Shown one piece after another: positions 32,823 through 42,010 of a stretch of 64,000 bases of DNA (positions are counted from its first letter, which is position 1; each line of letters opens with the position of its first letter). The translations under genes were made by a program, and so were the position numbers. A model generated the notes under the pieces. It did not search any database. It had not been told where the DNA came from and saw only the letters and a program-made list of their open reading frames with translations. The stretch comes from Flavobacteriales bacterium UBA720 (GTDB lineage: Bacteria; Bacteroidota; Bacteroidia; Flavobacteriales; Weeksellaceae), in assembly GCA_002297505.1 (NCBI GenBank), contig DBLQ01000098.1, positions 1,255-65,254 of the forward strand, read 5' to 3'.

Positions 32823-35123
32823 CTAAAAATTTGCCTGAAAACCAAACTGAATCCCGAATTTCCTTACCGGTGTAGTAGTGACATTATGATTGAGGTAATT
32901 ACCGCGCCAGTTAAAATCCACTCTCAGGATTCTGAAATTCCCGAAACCAATATTTTCGATCCCGAAACCGTACTCGTAATACGGTTTTTCCGGCGCACTG
33001 AGCGTCATGTTGCCGGCATTCATGTTGATGGAATTGGGCTTCAGACTACCGATTCCGGAGCGGAAAAAAGCCACTTCGCGCAATTTCAGTTTTTTAATGA
33101 GCGGAATCTGGGAAAAAATTTTGCCATTGAAATGATGTTCCAGAAATAATACCGCGTAAGAATCTGCTACAAACTCGTAATAATTCATCAGCGAAAAAAC
33201 GCCGCGCTGCAAACCATAGGATTGGTTGGCCGGAAGAACGTTTTGTAGTGCCAATGGAAGCGATTCAAAATTTTTGCCGGCTTCAAAATTCGCAAATAAT
33301 CTTCCCCAATTGCCGAGGATCACCGGTTGATAATAGTAAAACTGAAGTTTATTATAATTAAAATCCGAATTGAAAACATCTTTAAAACCCTTCGTATATT
33401 TTAGGATAAATGTCGGATTCATGGCGAGCATCGTCTGCTCATAGCGTTCTACGCCATACGTAGAGAATTTGGCGCCTGGCCTTGCCATCACACTGAAGAT
33501 CAATCTGGAATCATCCAGTTTCGTCTTAAGAATTCCGTTCTGGATATAGCTGAGATTAAACAATGCAGGATCTGCAGCCGTAATGCTCTGCTGCGTAGCA
33601 TCCAACCGAAGCTGGATATTTTTCCAAGGCTCGATGCTTGTGAAAACGTTCGTCTGGTTGACAAGACTCAGGGAAGTATTGTCGCCGGAATTAATGACAG
33701 AAGAGGAAGCAAAAGAACGGGTCATGATGCCTTCATCCGTGGTCAGCTGTACGCCAAGCTGCAGCACATCTTTCCGCGTTCCTGCGCCTACCATAAAGCG
33801 GTTGACTTTGTTGAACATGTATTTCCCTTCTGCACCATATTTCCACTTGTCGTCACGGAAACCGTATGCCGTGTACGCCTGGATCCGCCACATGTCATTT
33901 TTCCCGAAATAGGTTCTGGCTCCGGCGCGCAATCTGAGTCCTTCAATATCATTATAACCTACAGACTGAAAGATGTTGCCCACATCCAGCCATTTTCCAA
34001 AATGTATATATCCTGAGTTGAGAATCTCTACGGTCTTCAGAATCCGCCTATATTTTGGAACTTCTTCCAGTTCATCGTACATTTTATAAATATTCTGTTC
34101 GCTGCTGCTCAGAACTTCGGTTCGGTTGGCAAGCCAGTAGGCATCATCCTTCATAATTGCCTCGTCCTCGGGAATGACGATTTTGTTGATGAAACTGTCT
34201 TCCAAACCTTTATCAAATTCGTAGTTGGAATAGTTTGCGGTGCGTCTGGCAATGATATTTTTGGCGCCGTCTTTGTCCGTTAATGTCAGGTTTAGCGTAG
34301 TTTCGTTTCTGGTCGGAATGAAGGTAAAATCATCCGGATTGTCAAATTCCAGCGCCGTGGCAATACTTTTTACAAAATTAATGTTGATCTTCTTGTTGGT
34401 CTCCATTTCGGCTTTCATCACATTGTAATTATCCATGGCAATGTAGAGCCTGCCTTTCAGCGCGAGGGCGTCAGGATTTTTCGGTGTGAAGCGGATTTCA
34501 TAGCTGCGCACGGTATTCACGTCAACTGTGTCGGTGATATTATAGTCAAAAACGGCAAAGCCTTCCGTAGAGACTGGACTTGTAAAGCCGATGTTCAGAT
34601 AATTGATCGTATTGTCATAGATGTTGATATCCTTGAACATACCCTGAACTGTTTTGGCTACGATCTGATTATTATTAAGCCCGGAATTTTTGATGGCCAG
34701 CAGATCCTTACGTTCTTTTTTGGGATCATTTTTTCCGTAAGTCTGCGATATGGTCTCGGTGATGAATAATGGTAAAACAGCTTTACCCGCAATTTCCGAA
34801 GAATCATTGTACTTGAACAAAACAGAATCCAGACCTTTGAACAGCTTCTTTTTGGTAAATGCACTGTCAATATTTCCAAGGCGGAAATCTATTTTTTCGT
34901 AAGTCTTGTATTGATAATCTTTGTGTAGCAGCAATCCGTTGGATTTTTTCTTTTTCCAAACCTGCTGCATAATGGCGTACGCCGGATTTTCTTTTTTGTT
35001 CTTGTATTTTTTGACGGTCTGGATGGTCACATTTTCAATCGACGTCTCTTTTTCGGCCTGTGAGAAAGCGAAATTAGAATAACATATCAGAAAAAGAGCA
35101 AGAATAAATTTTTTATCACACAT
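32823..35123 (-). CDS. DUF5686 family outer-membrane protein
   Basis: 766 residues from the ATG at 35121-35123, with a signal peptide (ending FAFSQ). The DUF5686 region starts almost immediately (NPAYAIMQQVWKKKK), and the C-terminal third has many alternating strands ending in FGIQFGFQANF, a typical outer-membrane barrel end. Many family members carry an N-terminal carboxypeptidase-regulatory-like domain; this one lacks it and is shorter. Function is unknown, though the family is widespread in Bacteroidetes outer membranes. It lies between two lactonase paralogues on the same strand. An ATG 15 bp upstream is also possible. Confidence 0.85.
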   Translation of the reverse strand: MCDKKFILALFLICYSNFAFSQAEKETSIENVTIQTVKKYKNKKENPAYAIMQQVWKKKKSNGLLLHKDYQYKTYEKIDFRLGNIDSAFTKKKLFKGLDSVLFKYNDSSEIAGKAVLPLFITETISQTYGKNDPKKERKDLLAIKNSGLNNNQIVAKTVQGMFKDINIYDNTINYLNIGFTSPVSTEGFAVFDYNITDTVDVNTVRSYEIRFTPKNPDALALKGRLYIAMDNYNVMKAEMETNKKININFVKSIATALEFDNPDDFTFIPTRNETTLNLTLTDKDGAKNIIARRTANYSNYEFDKGLEDSFINKIVIPEDEAIMKDDAYWLANRTEVLSSSEQNIYKMYDELEEVPKYRRILKTVEILNSGYIHFGKWLDVGNIFQSVGYNDIEGLRLRAGARTYFGKNDMWRIQAYTAYGFRDDKWKYGAEGKYMFNKVNRFMVGAGTRKDVLQLGVQLTTDEGIMTRSFASSSVINSGDNTSLSLVNQTNVFTSIEPWKNIQLRLDATQQSITAADPALFNLSYIQNGILKTKLDDSRLIFSVMARPGAKFSTYGVERYEQTMLAMNPTFILKYTKGFKDVFNSDFNYNKLQFYYYQPVILGNWGRLFANFEAGKNFESLPLALQNVLPANQSYGLQRGVFSLMNYYEFVADSYAVLFLEHHFNGKIFSQIPLIKKLKLREVAFFRSGIGSLKPNSINMNAGNMTLSAPEKPYYEYGFGIENIGFGNFRILRVDFNWRGNYLNHNVTTTPVRKFGIQFGFQANF

Positions 35124-35186
35124 TGAAGCTGCGAACATTAAACAATTATAACTTTAATTTTATTAAAATAGTATATTCCGGAAGTG

Positions 35187-36323
35187 CTATTGGCCTTTCT
35201 CATAAAAAATAACATTCACAGGTGCACAAACAGGGATGGAGTGGCGGGTTGCTGTAAGCTTGCCGGATTGTGCATCTCTGGTAAAGATATTGATCCGATT
35301 GGTGTCCTGATTCGCGATCAGCACCAGCCGGTTGTTGGGACTGATGGCAAAATTTCTCGGGTTTCTGCCTGTTGTTTTGATCTGCTGAACTTTCTGTACC
35401 AGACCATTATCAAGAATTTTAAATGTCGTGATATCATCGGCATCATCGCGGTTGGTCACGTACAGAAAATCTTCCTTATCGGTAAGGTGAACATCGGCAG
35501 CCCTGAATTTGAAATGAACATTTCGTGAAATCAGAGTTTCCTCCTGGATCAGTTTTAAGTTCCCGTTTTCAAAACTCAAAACAGACAAATCGCCGCTGAG
35601 TTCCTGCACCAGATAGATCAGATTTCCTTTTTTGTTAAAGGCCACATGGCGTGGGCCGGAACCTTTTTTGGTATCAAATTCGCCAAACTTTTCCAGTGGC
35701 TCACGGTCAGAAGGATTATATTTGAAAACATAAATCTTATCCGAGCCAAGATCTGTGGCCAAAACATATTGATGATCCTGTGAAAACTGTACCTGATGGA
35801 TGTGCGATTTTTCCTGGCGTTCCGGATGATGTCCTTTTCCGGAGAAAGTGATATTCTGAACCACCTCAGAAAGCTGTGCGTCGCCGGATCTTTTGAAAAC
35901 ATTGATGCTGCCTCCGGAATAATTCGCCACAATGATATTATCCTGATCTGTAATCAGAAAGCATGGATCTTCACCCTTCGTCGGCTTCTCATCGGTTTTT
36001 GTTAATGTTCCTGTAGCTCCATCCATCTTGAATGCCGTCACAGTGCTTTTATCGCCATTCTCATTCACTGCGAAAAGATTGTTCCGGTCTGGACTAAGAC
36101 TTACAAAGCTGGGATTGATAATGTTATCCGTGTGAAATTTCAGTTGGTAATCGTAAGTATTTTCATCAAAATCGAAGACATAGATTCCTCCGCTGTTGCA
36201 ATCTTTACTGTTAGTATAGGTTCCGACGATAATCTTGTTCTGTGCAGATAAACTGGCCATAAATAATATTGGAATGATAAAACTTTTCCGGAATCTGAAT
36301 CCGTTTCTGGCGTCTACAGTCAT
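35187..36323 (-). CDS. Exported lactonase-family beta-propeller, copy B
   Basis: 378 residues, a paralogue of copy A: N-terminal signal segment (ending SLSAQ), then propeller blades (YVFDFDENTYDYQLK, SLSPDRNNLFAVNENG, AFKMDGATGTLTKTDE). Family signatures SHIHQVQFSQDHQYVLATDLGSDKI and GSGPRHVAFNKKG are present. The gene precedes DUF5686 with 63 bp between them, so copy B, DUF5686 and copy A may form one transcript; no terminator is visible between them. Confidence 0.85.
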   Translation of the reverse strand: MTVDARNGFRFRKSFIIPILFMASLSAQNKIIVGTYTNSKDCNSGGIYVFDFDENTYDYQLKFHTDNIINPSFVSLSPDRNNLFAVNENGDKSTVTAFKMDGATGTLTKTDEKPTKGEDPCFLITDQDNIIVANYSGGSINVFKRSGDAQLSEVVQNITFSGKGHHPERQEKSHIHQVQFSQDHQYVLATDLGSDKIYVFKYNPSDREPLEKFGEFDTKKGSGPRHVAFNKKGNLIYLVQELSGDLSVLSFENGNLKLIQEETLISRNVHFKFRAADVHLTDKEDFLYVTNRDDADDITTFKILDNGLVQKVQQIKTTGRNPRNFAISPNNRLVLIANQDTNRINIFTRDAQSGKLTATRHSIPVCAPVNVIFYEKGQ

Positions 36324-36422
36324 AATGATGCTTAAAAAACGCGTGAATGTATTACAATAAAAATTAAGCCAAAGGTCTTTTATGATTTATTAACTTAATT
36401 TCCGTTTAAAATGTCAGTGTGT

Positions 36423-36453
36423 TTGCTGTTACGCTTTGCTAAGATTAACTTTG
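36423..36453 (+). promoter_or_regulatory. -33/-7 promoter of ung
   Basis: TTG (36423-36425), 20 nt, TAACTTTG (36446-36453), then 15 nt to the ATG. Both boxes and the spacing match the Bacteroidetes consensus. Confidence 0.72.
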
Positions 36454-36468
36454 TCAAAATTCATTACA

Positions 36469-37113
36469 ATGACCTGGAAAGAAGTGCTGCAGCCCATTAA
36501 GGAAAGTGATTATTTCAAACAGCTTTGGGATAATGTCAAGATTCAATACAATTCCTCCAAATGTTTTCCGCCCAAAAGCGAGATTTTCCGCGCTTTGGAA
36601 CTCACGGAATTCGACGATGTGGAAGTGGTGATATTGGGTCAGGATCCTTATCATAACGATGGCCAGGCCAATGGTTTGTGTTTTTCGGTGAGGGAAAATG
36701 TGACTGCGCCGCCATCGCTCAAGAATATTTTTATTGAACTGAAAGACGATCTGGGCATCGACCGAAAAAATAAAGACTTGCAGGACTGGGCCACGCAGGG
36801 CGTTCTGATGCTGAACGCAACACTGACGGTGAAAGCCCACGAGCCGAACTCTCACAAGAATCTGGGTTGGGAAGTTTTTACAGATTATATAATCAAAGCA
36901 ATTTCTGACAGAAAGGAAAATGTGGTTTTCGTGCTGTGGGGCGCCTTTGCTCAGAAAAAAGCGGCATTGATCGACCAGAGAAAACACCATCTCATCATGT
37001 CCGCTCATCCGTCACCATTTTCTGTTTACCGTGGTTTTTTTGGCAGCAAGCCATTTTCCAAAATCAACGAATATCTCCAGCAGAAAGGCAAAAAACCAAT
37101 TGTCTGGGGATGA
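36469..37113 (+). CDS. ung: Uracil-DNA glycosylase, family 1
   Basis: 214-residue base-excision repair enzyme that removes uracil from DNA. The catalytic water-activating motif GQDPYH carries D59, followed by GQANGLCFSV; the Asn motif appears in LMLNATLTVKAHEPNSH, and the leucine-intercalation loop as HPSPFSVYRGFFG, where Phe replaces the usual Leu in HPSPLS. The ATG at 36469 follows the promoter and matches the family N-terminus; an upstream in-frame start would overlap the -7 box. Confidence 0.96.
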   Translation: MTWKEVLQPIKESDYFKQLWDNVKIQYNSSKCFPPKSEIFRALELTEFDDVEVVILGQDPYHNDGQANGLCFSVRENVTAPPSLKNIFIELKDDLGIDRKNKDLQDWATQGVLMLNATLTVKAHEPNSHKNLGWEVFTDYIIKAISDRKENVVFVLWGAFAQKKAALIDQRKHHLIMSAHPSPFSVYRGFFGSKPFSKINEYLQQKGKKPIVWG

Positions 37114-37161
37114 TTACTTAGTAAAAATAAAAAATAGTACGTCCCATGTTTTAATCAAAAA

Positions 37162-37199
37162 ATAAGGTCACGACTTATGAAAGTAGTGACCTTATGATT
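37162..37199. terminator. Bidirectional terminator after ung
   Basis: 10-bp stem ATAAGGTCAC / GTGACCTTAT (37162-37171, 37186-37195), extended by three more pairs after a mismatch. It is flanked by A-rich and T-rich tracts and serves ung and the convergent lipoprotein gene. Confidence 0.85.
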
Positions 37200-37214
37200 T
37201 TTAGTGATAAATAT

Positions 37215-37625
37215 TTATTGTTTTTGATATTTCAAAACAATAGTCTGAGGTTCCGGCTTACCGCCGGGATATGGTTTTACATCCTTAAGAAAAATCGTGT
37301 AACCTTGATATAGAAAGCTTTTCTTGACGTTTTTGGGTTCGAAATCCTTCGTTGCCAACTGAACAGTTCGGGTTTCAGAGCCATTGACCAATTTCAAATC
37401 TACAACAGCGATGCCTTCCCATACACAGGTTACATCTGCCGGGCAGCGGCTATCTTCGGCCACGCTCGTAAAGGTCACTTTGGTTTTAGAGTCAGGGAGA
37501 GTCACGGTTTTATTAATGCCAAGGCTTGCTATACTGTCATTGTTCTGCACATCATTATGTGCTTTGGTTTTACAATTGGTCATCAGAAAAATGGCCGGTG
37601 CCATGAGAAATAACTTGTAGTTCAT
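37215..37625 (-). CDS. Putative lipoprotein with a Cys-containing beta domain
   Basis: 136 residues. The signal sequence ends in FLMTNC (Cys18), a plausible lipoprotein attachment site. A beta-rich domain follows with the motif EDSRCPADVTCVWEG, in which two Cys probably form a disulphide and Trp/Gly are conserved; this motif recurs in many small exported Bacteroidetes proteins of unknown function. The gene is followed on the other side by ung across a shared terminator. Confidence 0.75.
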   Translation of the reverse strand: MNYKLFLMAPAIFLMTNCKTKAHNDVQNNDSIASLGINKTVTLPDSKTKVTFTSVAEDSRCPADVTCVWEGIAVVDLKLVNGSETRTVQLATKDFEPKNVKKSFLYQGYTIFLKDVKPYPGGKPEPQTIVLKYQKQ

Positions 37626-37643
37626 TGTTATAGATTTTAAATT

Positions 37644-38132
37644 TTAAAAAAAGATATAATAACCAACGACGAGGAGCATTGCAAGGCCCACCATCATATT
37701 AAATCCGGTGCCGTAGATAAATCCTATCAACGCGCCTTTTGTGGAGTTAAATGCTTTTCGTACATCGGTTGCATTGTGCAGAAGTTCACCTACGAAAACA
37801 CCAAGAAGCATTCCGATCAGAAATCCCAACGGAATCGGTATAAAGATGAGCCCTATAATGGTGCCGATGAAGGAACCTACGCTTCCGTAACGCGTACCGC
37901 CATATTTTTTATTGGTCTTGGCAGGAATCACGTAGTTGAGAACCGTTGAAATAATCGTCAGGATCACGAAAATCCAGACGTAGATCATTGGCATACTATT
38001 TTCAGTTCCGAATTTCCAGATCAGCAATCCACAGATGCTGAGCAGCAAGCCGGGAAGGATCGGAAGAAAGGTTCCCAGAAATCCGATGACGAGTAAAATC
38101 AGGGCAATAAAATCAATGTAAAGTGGATCCAT
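37644..38132 (-). CDS. DUF456 domain membrane protein
   Basis: 162 residues with four or five membrane helices and glycine-rich turns typical of DUF456: FLGTFLPILPGLLLS, YGGTRYGSVGSFIGTIIGL and IPIPLGFLIGMLLGVFVGELL. Function unknown. The gene starts 18 bp upstream of the lipoprotein gene on the same strand, so both are probably one operon. A minus-strand TATTTTTG ends 4 nt before its ATG. Confidence 0.88.
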   Translation of the reverse strand: MDPLYIDFIALILLVIGFLGTFLPILPGLLLSICGLLIWKFGTENSMPMIYVWIFVILTIISTVLNYVIPAKTNKKYGGTRYGSVGSFIGTIIGLIFIPIPLGFLIGMLLGVFVGELLHNATDVRKAFNSTKGALIGFIYGTGFNMMVGLAMLLVVGYYIFF

Positions 38133-38136
38133 TATT

Positions 38137-38144
38137 CAAAAATA
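38137..38144 (-). promoter_or_regulatory. -7 element of the DUF456 gene (TATTTTTG on minus strand)
   Basis: Ends 4 nt (AATA) before the ATG. A TTG lies 15 nt further upstream (plus strand 38160-38162), slightly closer than the usual -33 distance. The layout again predicts a leaderless mRNA. Confidence 0.5.
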
Positions 38145-38279
38145 TTAAAATACAGTTTTCAAAAATAAAGCTAACATTTTTTTTATCCTTAAATTTGAAA
38201 ATTCTTCGGTGAAGCGTGATACAAATAAGGCACCAATTCATTGATCGGACTGCATTAGTAATAAAAAAATTAATGACGA

Positions 38280-39539
38280 ATGAAAAAAGAAATCAACGAT
38301 TATAAAGATTTTTTACAGCGCATCAGTGATGAGATTCATTTTTTTAGCAAAGGGTTTTTTCCGGATGACTTTGTCCTCGCCGGACAAATCACAATGAAGT
38401 TTGCATTTCTTTTGGTCATTATTTTCTGTCTCATGTTCCTGCTGAGAACGTCCATTAACATCATCTTCAAAAATTTTTTTGACAAGGAAAAATATCCGGT
38501 GATGAAGTCCATTTACAAGGCCAAAGTCACCAATTCCGTGGGGAACATCCTTGGGCTGGCCTTCGGAAGCTACGCTCTGTTTTCGATTTTCTACCGACAC
38601 CCGAAAAGTTTCACCTTCCTGGAACGTCTTATTGGTTTTCTGATCGTTCTGGCGGTCGCGAACATGGCATTCCGCTTTATCAAGGTGCTGCAGAATTATT
38701 ATTTGATTCAGCAGGATTACTATAAAATCATTGCCATCAATTCCATTTCGCAGACAGTTCGGATTTTTGGCATGTTCATCTTCAGTGTTATTGCGATATG
38801 CGTTATTTTTGGCATTAGCAGCACTACGGTTTTAGGGAGTTTGGGAGCCATTACGGCGGTCATCGTCCTTGTTTTCCGGGACACAATTTTAGGTTTTGTC
38901 ACCGGCATTCATGTAGCGACTTCCAAAAATCTAAAGGTTGGCGATTGGGTGGCCATTCCAAAATATGCCATCGAAGGAAATATCGAAGGGATTGACCTTT
39001 TGACAACAAAAATCCGGAATTTTGACAAAACTTTGTCCACCATTCCAACTTATGACTTGCTTACAACTGAGATTAAAAATATGCAGGTGATGTCCGAAAC
39101 CAACACGCGCCGCATCAAAAAGTCCATTGTTTTCAATATTAAATCGTTTAAATTCCTGGATGATCACCTGTTTAACGAACTGCTGAAAATCAACCTGATT
39201 CACGATTACCTTCTCGAAAAAAGAAAGGAAATCGACAGTGAGAAATCGACTTTGCAAAATGCCGATGAGATCATCAACGGAAAGCAGCTTACCAACATCG
39301 GCACGTTCAGAATGTATGCGATGAATTATCTCCTGAACAACCCGAATATCGACCAGAATGGGACGGTGATGGTGCGGCAGATGGAAATCACTCCGCAGGG
39401 ACTTCCGCTGGAGCTTTATTGTTTTGCCAATGATTCCAAGTGGGAACATTTTGAGCAGATCCAGGCCGATATATTTGATCACCTTCTGGTTGCTTCAAAA
39501 GAATTTGATCTCGAAATTATGCAGGTTCATAAAATCTAA
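38280..39539 (+). CDS. Mechanosensitive ion channel (MscS family, YbdG-like)
   Basis: 419-residue inner-membrane channel that should open under membrane tension. Five hydrophobic helices lead to the pore helix TTVLGSLGAITAVIVLVFRD and the MscS beta-domain (GDWVAIPKYAIEGNIEGIDLLTTKIRNFD). The conserved segment after the pore, PTYDLLTTEIKNMQVMSETNTRRIKKS, and the long C-terminal domain match the YbdG/miniconductance branch. No operon partner is evident; pdxJ starts 47 bp downstream. Confidence 0.92.
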   Translation: MKKEINDYKDFLQRISDEIHFFSKGFFPDDFVLAGQITMKFAFLLVIIFCLMFLLRTSINIIFKNFFDKEKYPVMKSIYKAKVTNSVGNILGLAFGSYALFSIFYRHPKSFTFLERLIGFLIVLAVANMAFRFIKVLQNYYLIQQDYYKIIAINSISQTVRIFGMFIFSVIAICVIFGISSTTVLGSLGAITAVIVLVFRDTILGFVTGIHVATSKNLKVGDWVAIPKYAIEGNIEGIDLLTTKIRNFDKTLSTIPTYDLLTTEIKNMQVMSETNTRRIKKSIVFNIKSFKFLDDHLFNELLKINLIHDYLLEKRKEIDSEKSTLQNADEIINGKQLTNIGTFRMYAMNYLLNNPNIDQNGTVMVRQMEITPQGLPLELYCFANDSKWEHFEQIQADIFDHLLVASKEFDLEIMQVHKI

Positions 39540-39586
39540 TTACAGTCAACTATCATTTATCAACTATCATTTATCAATTATAAATT

Positions 39587-40306
39587 ATGACCAAACTTAG
39601 CGTCAATATCAATAAAATTGCCACCCTGAGAAATGCCCGTGGCGGCGATGTTCCAAGTGTCACTCAAGTTGCTCTGGACCTGGAAAGATTCGGTGCCCAG
39701 GGTATCACAATCCATCCGAGACCGGACGAGAGGCACATTACAAGAAAAGATGTTTATGATCTGAAACCTCTTGTGACTACAGAATTCAACATAGAAGGCA
39801 ATCCCCACAGGCCTTTTATCGATATGGTTCTGGATGTGAAGCCGGAGCAGGTAACCTTGGTCCCGGACGCGGATGATGCTATTACTTCCAATGCCGGCTG
39901 GGATTGCGAAAAAAATCTGGATTTTCTTAAATCCGTTATTTCCGAATTCAAAAATGCAGGAATCCGAACATCAATTTTCCTGGATCCCAATCCCGATATG
40001 GTGCAGTTTGCGGCAGAAACAGGAGCGGACCGGATTGAACTCTACACGGAAGCTTATGCCAAACATTATCCGGAAAACAAAGAAATGGCTATAGAATCTT
40101 ACTTCAAAACGGCTGTTGCGGCCACCGAATATGGCCTGGGAATTAATGCCGGGCATGATTTGTCTTTAGACAATTTAAAATATTTTGCAGACAACATTCC
40201 GAATCTTCTGGAGGTTTCTATTGGCCATGCGTTGATTTCGGAAGCGTTGTATCTGGGATTGGAAAATACGGTTCAGGCTTATATTAAGAGGTTGGCAAAG
40301 TGGTAG
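39587..40306 (+). CDS. pdxJ: Pyridoxine 5'-phosphate synthase
   Basis: 239-residue TIM-barrel enzyme that condenses 1-deoxy-D-xylulose 5-phosphate with 3-amino-2-oxopropyl phosphate to make pyridoxine 5'-phosphate. Recognised from LSVNINKIATLRNARGG, the ligand loop ITIHPRPDERHI, the TEFNIEGNP strand and GINAGHDLSLDNL. The gene's last codons also contain the -33 box of the following DUF6922 gene. Short ATCAACTATCA-type repeats fill the 47-bp gap upstream. Confidence 0.96.
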   Translation: MTKLSVNINKIATLRNARGGDVPSVTQVALDLERFGAQGITIHPRPDERHITRKDVYDLKPLVTTEFNIEGNPHRPFIDMVLDVKPEQVTLVPDADDAITSNAGWDCEKNLDFLKSVISEFKNAGIRTSIFLDPNPDMVQFAAETGADRIELYTEAYAKHYPENKEMAIESYFKTAVAATEYGLGINAGHDLSLDNLKYFADNIPNLLEVSIGHALISEALYLGLENTVQAYIKRLAKW

Positions 40307-40322
40307 AAATTCTATAAATTTG
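40292..40322 (+). promoter_or_regulatory. -33/-7 promoter of the DUF6922/AbiEii pair, inside the pdxJ 3' end
   Basis: TTG (40292-40294, within the last pdxJ codons), 20 nt, TAAATTTG (40315-40322), then AGTT and the ATG at 40327. Spacing and boxes are consensus; the 4-nt gap to ATG predicts a leaderless transcript. Confidence 0.72.
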
Positions 40323-40326
40323 AGTT

Positions 40327-40632
40327 ATGAATTCCGAAATTAGCATTAACGATTTTTCTCCACATCTTTTCTGGGATGTAGATTTATCTGCTTTTGATCT
40401 TGATACATACAAGGAATTTATGGTAGGACGGGTTGTTGAGTATGGAACCCTGAAAGACTGGGAATTACTTAAAAGACTATACGGAAAAGAAAAAATAAAG
40501 GATATATCTTTGAACTTGAGAAGTCTTGATCCTTTGGCACTTTCCTTTCTAGCTACAATATTCGAAATTAATAAGACGGAGTTCCGATGTTACAAGTACA
40601 GACAGTCAGTCCAGAATTACTGGAACTCTTAA
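40327..40632 (+). CDS. DUF6922 domain protein, partner of an AbiEii-like nucleotidyltransferase
   Basis: 101 residues. DUF6922 is recognised from SPHLFWDVDLSAFD, the VVEYGTLKDWELLKRLYG helix pair and the EINKTEFRCYKYRQS tail. Its gene overlaps the AbiEii-type gene by 46 bp. Similar pairs in Bacteroidetes are predicted toxin-antitoxin or abortive-infection modules, where this small partner would play the antitoxin or sensor role; that role is inferred from context. Confidence 0.8.
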   Translation: MNSEISINDFSPHLFWDVDLSAFDLDTYKEFMVGRVVEYGTLKDWELLKRLYGKEKIKDISLNLRSLDPLALSFLATIFEINKTEFRCYKYRQSVQNYWNS

Positions 40633-41201
40633 AACAAATAATGAAATCAGAGTTTTTTTCTGATTTTATTTTGGTTGGAGGGACAGCCTTGGCTTTGCAA
40701 ATCGGACATCGCAATTCAATTGATCTGGACTTCTTTGGAAACTTTGAAATCGATGAAAGTGAAATTCTGACAGAGTTAGAAAAATTTGGGAATGTGATGA
40801 AAAGTGCAGGCAGCAAAAATATTTTGGTTTGCACTGTAAACGATATCAAAGTGGATTTTGTAAATTATAAATACCCTTTTTTAGACAACCACATCAATAT
40901 TGAAGGAATCAGAATGGCTTCTCCAAAAGATATTGCAGCGATGAAACTCAATGCGATTGAAGGAAGGGGAACGAAGAAAGATTTTATTGACTTGTTTTTT
41001 CTTCTTAATCAGTTCTCATTGGTAGAGATGATTGAATTTTATAATCAAAAATATGTTGATCATACTGATTTTATGATGCTGAAATCTTTGACATATTTTA
41101 GCGACGCTGATTTGCTGCCACAGCCAAAAATGTTTGTCGATTTTAATTGGGAAAATTGTAAATCAAAAATTTTGGAAAACTATTTAAAATTGGGATTGTA
41201 G
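40587..41201 (+). CDS. AbiEii/AbiGii-type nucleotidyltransferase toxin
   Basis: 204 residues. The nucleotidyltransferase core is visible: GGT at 31-33 (FILVGGTALALQIGHR) and the metal-binding pair in SIDLDFF (D46, D48), with a further Asp in DIKVDFVNYKY and the conserved ASPKDIAAMKLNAIEGRGTKKDFIDL block typical of AbiEii. Relatives act as type IV-like toxins in phage-defence pairs by modifying tRNA or proteins with NTPs. It overlaps its partner by 46 bp and is probably translationally coupled. Confidence 0.85.
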   Translation: MLQVQTVSPELLELLKQIMKSEFFSDFILVGGTALALQIGHRNSIDLDFFGNFEIDESEILTELEKFGNVMKSAGSKNILVCTVNDIKVDFVNYKYPFLDNHINIEGIRMASPKDIAAMKLNAIEGRGTKKDFIDLFFLLNQFSLVEMIEFYNQKYVDHTDFMMLKSLTYFSDADLLPQPKMFVDFNWENCKSKILENYLKLGL

Positions 41202-41212
41202 TTAAATATATA

Positions 41213-41989
41213 ATGGAAATTTTACATTCAAAAATATACGGAGAAGGAAGGTCGGAAATGCCACTGTTGGTTTTTCACGGGCTGTTTGGGATGCTAGATA
41301 ATTGGGGAAGTTTTGGTAAAGAGTTCGGAGAACTAATGCCAACACATCTGCTGGATTTGAGAAATCACGGCAGAAGTTTTCACGCTGATTCGATGACACA
41401 CGATGACTTGGCGCAGGACATTGTTAATTATATGGATGCCCATCAGATCAGAAAAGCTCATGTGCTGGGCCATTCTCTTGGCGGAAAAGCCGTGATGCAG
41501 TTTGCCATCAATTTTCCGGAAAGATTGGAGAAACTGATAGTCGCCGATATCGCACCCAAAGCCTATCCGCCGCACCATCAGGGTATTATCAAAGCATTGC
41601 AGACCGTGGATTTTGAGCAGGTTAAGTCCAGGCAGGATGTAGAAAAATTGCTGGAAGAATACATCCATGAACGTTTCGTGATCCAGTTTCTGATGAAAAA
41701 TCTGTACTGGACCGATGATAAAAAACTGGCCTGGAGATTCAATTTAAAGACTCTGGCAGAACATTACACCGAGTTTGTTTCCAACGCTGTCAGGTTTGGA
41801 GTTTTCACGGGTCCGACTTTATTTATCGCCGGCGCCAACTCTAATTACATCCTTCCGCAGGACGAGTTTCTCATCAAACAGCAATTTCCGGATTCAAAAA
41901 TCATCAGAATCAAAAATGCAGAACATTGGGTCCAGGCCAATAATCCGGTAGATTTCAATGCGGCAGTAAAAGATTTTCTGCAGAATTAA
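41213..41989 (+). CDS. Alpha/beta hydrolase (YbfF-like)
   Basis: 258-residue cytoplasmic hydrolase. The oxyanion loop is VFHGLFGMLDNWGS, the nucleophile elbow LGHSLGGKAVMQFA, and the His lies in KNAEHWVQANNP. The order and spacing match the YbfF-type carboxylesterases. It starts 11 bp after the AbiEii gene, but is also followed closely by a small membrane protein and an epimerase, so the operon membership of the cluster is uncertain. Confidence 0.87.
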   Translation: MEILHSKIYGEGRSEMPLLVFHGLFGMLDNWGSFGKEFGELMPTHLLDLRNHGRSFHADSMTHDDLAQDIVNYMDAHQIRKAHVLGHSLGGKAVMQFAINFPERLEKLIVADIAPKAYPPHHQGIIKALQTVDFEQVKSRQDVEKLLEEYIHERFVIQFLMKNLYWTDDKKLAWRFNLKTLAEHYTEFVSNAVRFGVFTGPTLFIAGANSNYILPQDEFLIKQQFPDSKIIRIKNAEHWVQANNPVDFNAAVKDFLQN

Positions 41990-42010
41990 ATTATCTTTGC
42001 CAAATCGACA

